From DASPOF01 sp035626155 (GTDB lineage Bacteria; Desulfobacterota; Binatia; Binatales; Binataceae), in contig DASPOF010000073.1 in NCBI GenBank assembly GCA_035626155.1, positions 1 to 33,471 on the forward strand: a stretch of 33,471 nucleotides of DNA, read 5' to 3'. Made by a program: the position numbers and the translations under genes. Positions 31,447 to 33,471 of this stretch are shown here, piece by piece. Numbering within the stretch: position 1 is the first letter of the stretch; the number at the start of each line of letters is the position of its first letter. A model generated the notes under the pieces. That model was not told the origin of the DNA. It saw only the letters and a list, made by a program, of their open reading frames with translations, and made no database searches.

Positions 31447-32681
31447 CGGGGACGGCTTCCACGGCGAGTGCGGACGCTATGTCCACAGTGACCCCGCAGC
31501 AGCGCGCGACGTATCCGGGCGCGATACCGGCGAGGCTTCGCAAGCTCGATCGGTCCAAACGCCTGCTTAACCTTCTTTCCCGGATTACCCCGCGCCGCGC
31601 CGCGAGCGAGGGGAGCCTTCGGCGGATCGGAGTTCTTCTCCAGTGGGGAATCGGCGATGCGGTCCTGGCGTTGCCGCTGCTTGAGGGCCTCGCGCAAAGT
31701 TTTTCCGGCGCGTCGATCGAACCGATCGGAAAGCCCTGGCTCGCCGAGTTGTTCGCCGATGAGAAATGGCTGGGGCGAACCCATCAACTCGTCCCTCCGT
31801 GGACTGCATATCGGGGAAAATACCGGATCTGGACTCAACCGTGGCGCCGCTTCCGCGCCGAGCTGAGCGCGATCCGGAACATCCGATTCGACCTGCTCAT
31901 CGGGGTCCGGCTCGATCCGCGCGAGACGGTACAGCTTCGATTACTCAGTGCCGGGCGGAGCGCCGGAACCCTGGCGTGCGGGGGCGCGGGATGGATTACC
32001 GACCCGCTCCCGATGACGCCTGAGGATTACTATTTCCGCTATCGCGCCGAGTACAACACGATGGCGTTGAAGGCGCTGACGGGCCGCGAGGGGTGCCCGC
32101 GGCCGCGGCTTCAAGTCGGCGAGCGATTGCGGGAGAGCGCAATCCAAAAGCTCCGAGCCGCCGGTTACGAGGGCGGGCCAATCGTCGCGATTCACAACGG
32201 CGCGGGAAGTCCGGTGCGCGAATGGCGCCCGGATGGATACGCAGAACTGCTCGATGCGGCGCGCAAGCTCGTGAAGTTCGTGGTCGTGATCGATGATGGC
32301 GCTGCCCCTGCCGGTCCCCGAGTCTCGATTCCCGATTCAATTCCCTCGATGGTCTGGAAGAGCGGGCTCGGCGAGTTAAAAGGGCTGCTCTCGATTTCCC
32401 AGGTGCTGCTCTGCTGCGATAGCGGGATCATGCACATCGGCGCCGCGTGCGGTGCTCGCGTGGTCGCGATCTTTGGCGCGGGATCTCCCGAGATTTTCTT
32501 TCCCCGCGGCGGGCGGCACGAGCTGGTCAAGGTCGATCCGATGCCGTGCCGCCCGTGTATGGACGACTGCATCTATCCAAGTCCCATCTGCATCGATCGG
32601 ATCGCCGCGCCCGCGGTGCATGCCTCCCTTCTCCGCGCGCTTGCCGCATCGAGTCCGGACTCGGCCGCGCGCTCCCGTTGA
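31443..32681 (+). CDS. GT9 (heptosyltransferase-like) glycosyltransferase
   Basis: About 412 residues. The GT-B fold has an N-terminal IGVLLQWGIGDAVLALPLLEGL and C-terminal donor-site motifs: VAIHNGAGSPVREWRPDGYAELL, LLSISQVLLCCDSGIMHIGAACGARVVAIFG and FPRGGRHELVKV. Near the end, CRPCMDDCIYPSPIC gives a four-Cys cluster often seen in this family. Such enzymes add heptose or related sugars in lipopolysaccharide-type glycans. GTG 31443 is chosen because its GTGA overlap with the polymerase stop repeats the pattern seen at 23786 and 26633; ATG 31479 is the alternative, and neither has a strong ribosome site. The sequence between residues 1 and 50 is weakly conserved. Confidence 0.88.
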   Translation: MTGTASTASADAMSTVTPQQRATYPGAIPARLRKLDRSKRLLNLLSRITPRRAASEGSLRRIGVLLQWGIGDAVLALPLLEGLAQSFSGASIEPIGKPWLAELFADEKWLGRTHQLVPPWTAYRGKYRIWTQPWRRFRAELSAIRNIRFDLLIGVRLDPRETVQLRLLSAGRSAGTLACGGAGWITDPLPMTPEDYYFRYRAEYNTMALKALTGREGCPRPRLQVGERLRESAIQKLRAAGYEGGPIVAIHNGAGSPVREWRPDGYAELLDAARKLVKFVVVIDDGAAPAGPRVSIPDSIPSMVWKSGLGELKGLLSISQVLLCCDSGIMHIGAACGARVVAIFGAGSPEIFFPRGGRHELVKVDPMPCRPCMDDCIYPSPICIDRIAAPAVHASLLRALAASSPDSAARSR

Positions 32682-32692
32682 TCGGGAACAAA

Positions 32693-33471
32693 ATGCTTAA
32701 GCCTCCAGGGCATAGTGCCGAGATGGATCGCAAAACCGCGCCGAGCCTTTACGGACGCGCGCGCGATTTCGCGCGGCGCCATCGCGGGCTCTATGCCATG
32801 GTCCGCACTATCAAATACGGGCCTTTCATGGGTATCCGGAATCAGAGGCAGCGATTCACACTACTCGAGCAGGCGCGTGCGAATAATTGGCGGGTGCTCT
32901 ACCTGGGAAGCGGCGGACGGCGCCAGCCGGGAATGATCAATCTGGATATCACGCCGGTTACGGGCCCGGACGTCGTGGGCGACGGGTATCGGCTGCCATT
33001 TCGAGATGGCACCTTCGATGCGATCTTCTGCGACTATGTAATCGAGCATGTTCCGGATCCCGAAGCCTTCCTTCGAGCGGCAGGCCGCGCGCTCAAGCAG
33101 GCGGGCGTCTTTTATCTCGAGATTCCGTTCCTGCAACCGGTGCATGGCGAGCCGTCTGACTATTCGCGATGGACCCGGGCCGGTATCGAGGCGATGGCTG
33201 CGCGCGGCGGCCTGCAGGTTCACGCGATCGGCCTCCACATGGGGCCCGCTTTTACGATGTTCTGGCTGCTCAAGGAATGGATAGCGCTTCTTCTGTCGTT
33301 TGGAATAGGCAGTGTGCGGGCGGTTCTAGCCTATATACTCGGCTGGCTTCTCGCGCCGCTGCTGATCCTCGACTTGCTAATGCTTCACCTGCCCGGAGCG
33401 GATGAACTGGCGAATGGCTATTATGTAGTCGCCTCTCCGCGATCCCCGGATGACGCCGCGGGGCCTGGCGC
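32693..33471 (+). CDS. Class I SAM-dependent methyltransferase with C-terminal membrane segment, 3' truncated
   Basis: The frame is open from ATG 32693 to the window end (259 codons), so the C-terminus is missing. After a basic N-terminus, SAM-binding motif I reads VLYLGSGGRRQ, then MINLDIT, the acidic VVGDGYRLPF and FDAIFCDYVIEHVPDPEAFLRAAGRALK, typical of Methyltransf_11-type enzymes. A hydrophobic stretch follows (IALLLSFGIGSVRAVLAYILGWLLAPLLILDLLML), suggesting membrane anchoring near lipid-linked sugars. The tail VVASPRSPDDAA looks close to the end. The gene starts 11 bases after the GT9 stop, behind GGGAA; ATG 32723 is an alternative. It probably methylates a glycan residue or lipid in this pathway; the acceptor is unknown. 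Confidence 0.85.
   Translation, partial: MLKPPGHSAEMDRKTAPSLYGRARDFARRHRGLYAMVRTIKYGPFMGIRNQRQRFTLLEQARANNWRVLYLGSGGRRQPGMINLDITPVTGPDVVGDGYRLPFRDGTFDAIFCDYVIEHVPDPEAFLRAAGRALKQAGVFYLEIPFLQPVHGEPSDYSRWTRAGIEAMAARGGLQVHAIGLHMGPAFTMFWLLKEWIALLLSFGIGSVRAVLAYILGWLLAPLLILDLLMLHLPGADELANGYYVVASPRSPDDAAGPG

Overview
The window is high-GC bacterial DNA. It has Shine-Dalgarno-led ATG and GTG starts, dense coding and no mobile elements, tRNA or rRNA genes that I can see. The gene content suggests an uncultivated soil-type, diderm, proteobacteria-like lineage such as Binatota or a deltaproteobacterial relative: a GlpC-like Fe-S oxidoreductase with a DUF3501 partner, a DUF3300/DUF2950 pair, sigma-54 regulation, and a Wza/Wzc exopolysaccharide system with a Thr/Pro-rich secreted beta-helix protein. 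The taxonomic placement is inference from gene content only.

The left part (1-9009) is a set of small independent units. A truncated cysteine-rich Fe-S oxidoreductase with its DUF3501 partner (1-1107, +) converges on two exported proteins, DUF2950 and DUF3300 (1197-3598, -). A two-gene metal-type ABC transporter follows (permease and ATPase, 3788-5243, -), with no binding-protein gene in the window. Divergent from it is a GAF-AAA-Fis sigma-54 activator (5534-7132, +). Just downstream of the activator lies a well-matched -24/-12 sigma-54 promoter (7379-7394), preceded by dyads that could be activator sites. It reads into a small orphan gene (7477-7752), so the activator and small gene look like a regulator-target pair. 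A Tat-exported aldo/keto reductase with two ferredoxin-like clusters (7765-9009, -) converges on them.

The rest (9010-33471) is on the + strand and is mainly a surface or exopolysaccharide locus. It opens with a 924-residue secreted protein (Ig-like domain, long Thr/Pro stalk, beta-helix) behind a leader of four consecutive hairpins. Next come a lipoprotein carrying a metzincin-like HExxHxxGxxD motif and a small secreted protein with a carboxypeptidase-regulatory-like fold. Then follow a Wza-type export lipoprotein, a Wzc-type tyrosine autokinase, an O-antigen ligase/polymerase with a TPR tail, a Wzx-type flippase, a nucleotidyltransferase, a GT2-deacetylase fusion, two tandemly duplicated GT2 enzymes, a WecG/TagA/CpsF enzyme, a WbaP-type initiating phosphoglycosyltransferase, a second Wzy-like polymerase, a GT9 enzyme and a methyltransferase cut by the window end.

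Together these genes can start a lipid-linked glycan (WbaP type), extend it (GT2, GT26, GT9), trim or decorate it (deacetylase, nucleotidyltransferase, methyltransferase), flip it (Wzx), polymerise it (Wzy-like) and export it (Wza/Wzc). Several junctions overlap by 1-4 bases, which indicates translational coupling within one operon from about 18445 onward. The least ordinary signals are the sigma-54 module, the metzincin-like lipoprotein, the coupled nucleotidyltransferase, the structured leaders, and a 26-bp hairpin found twice with a compensatory base-pair change.
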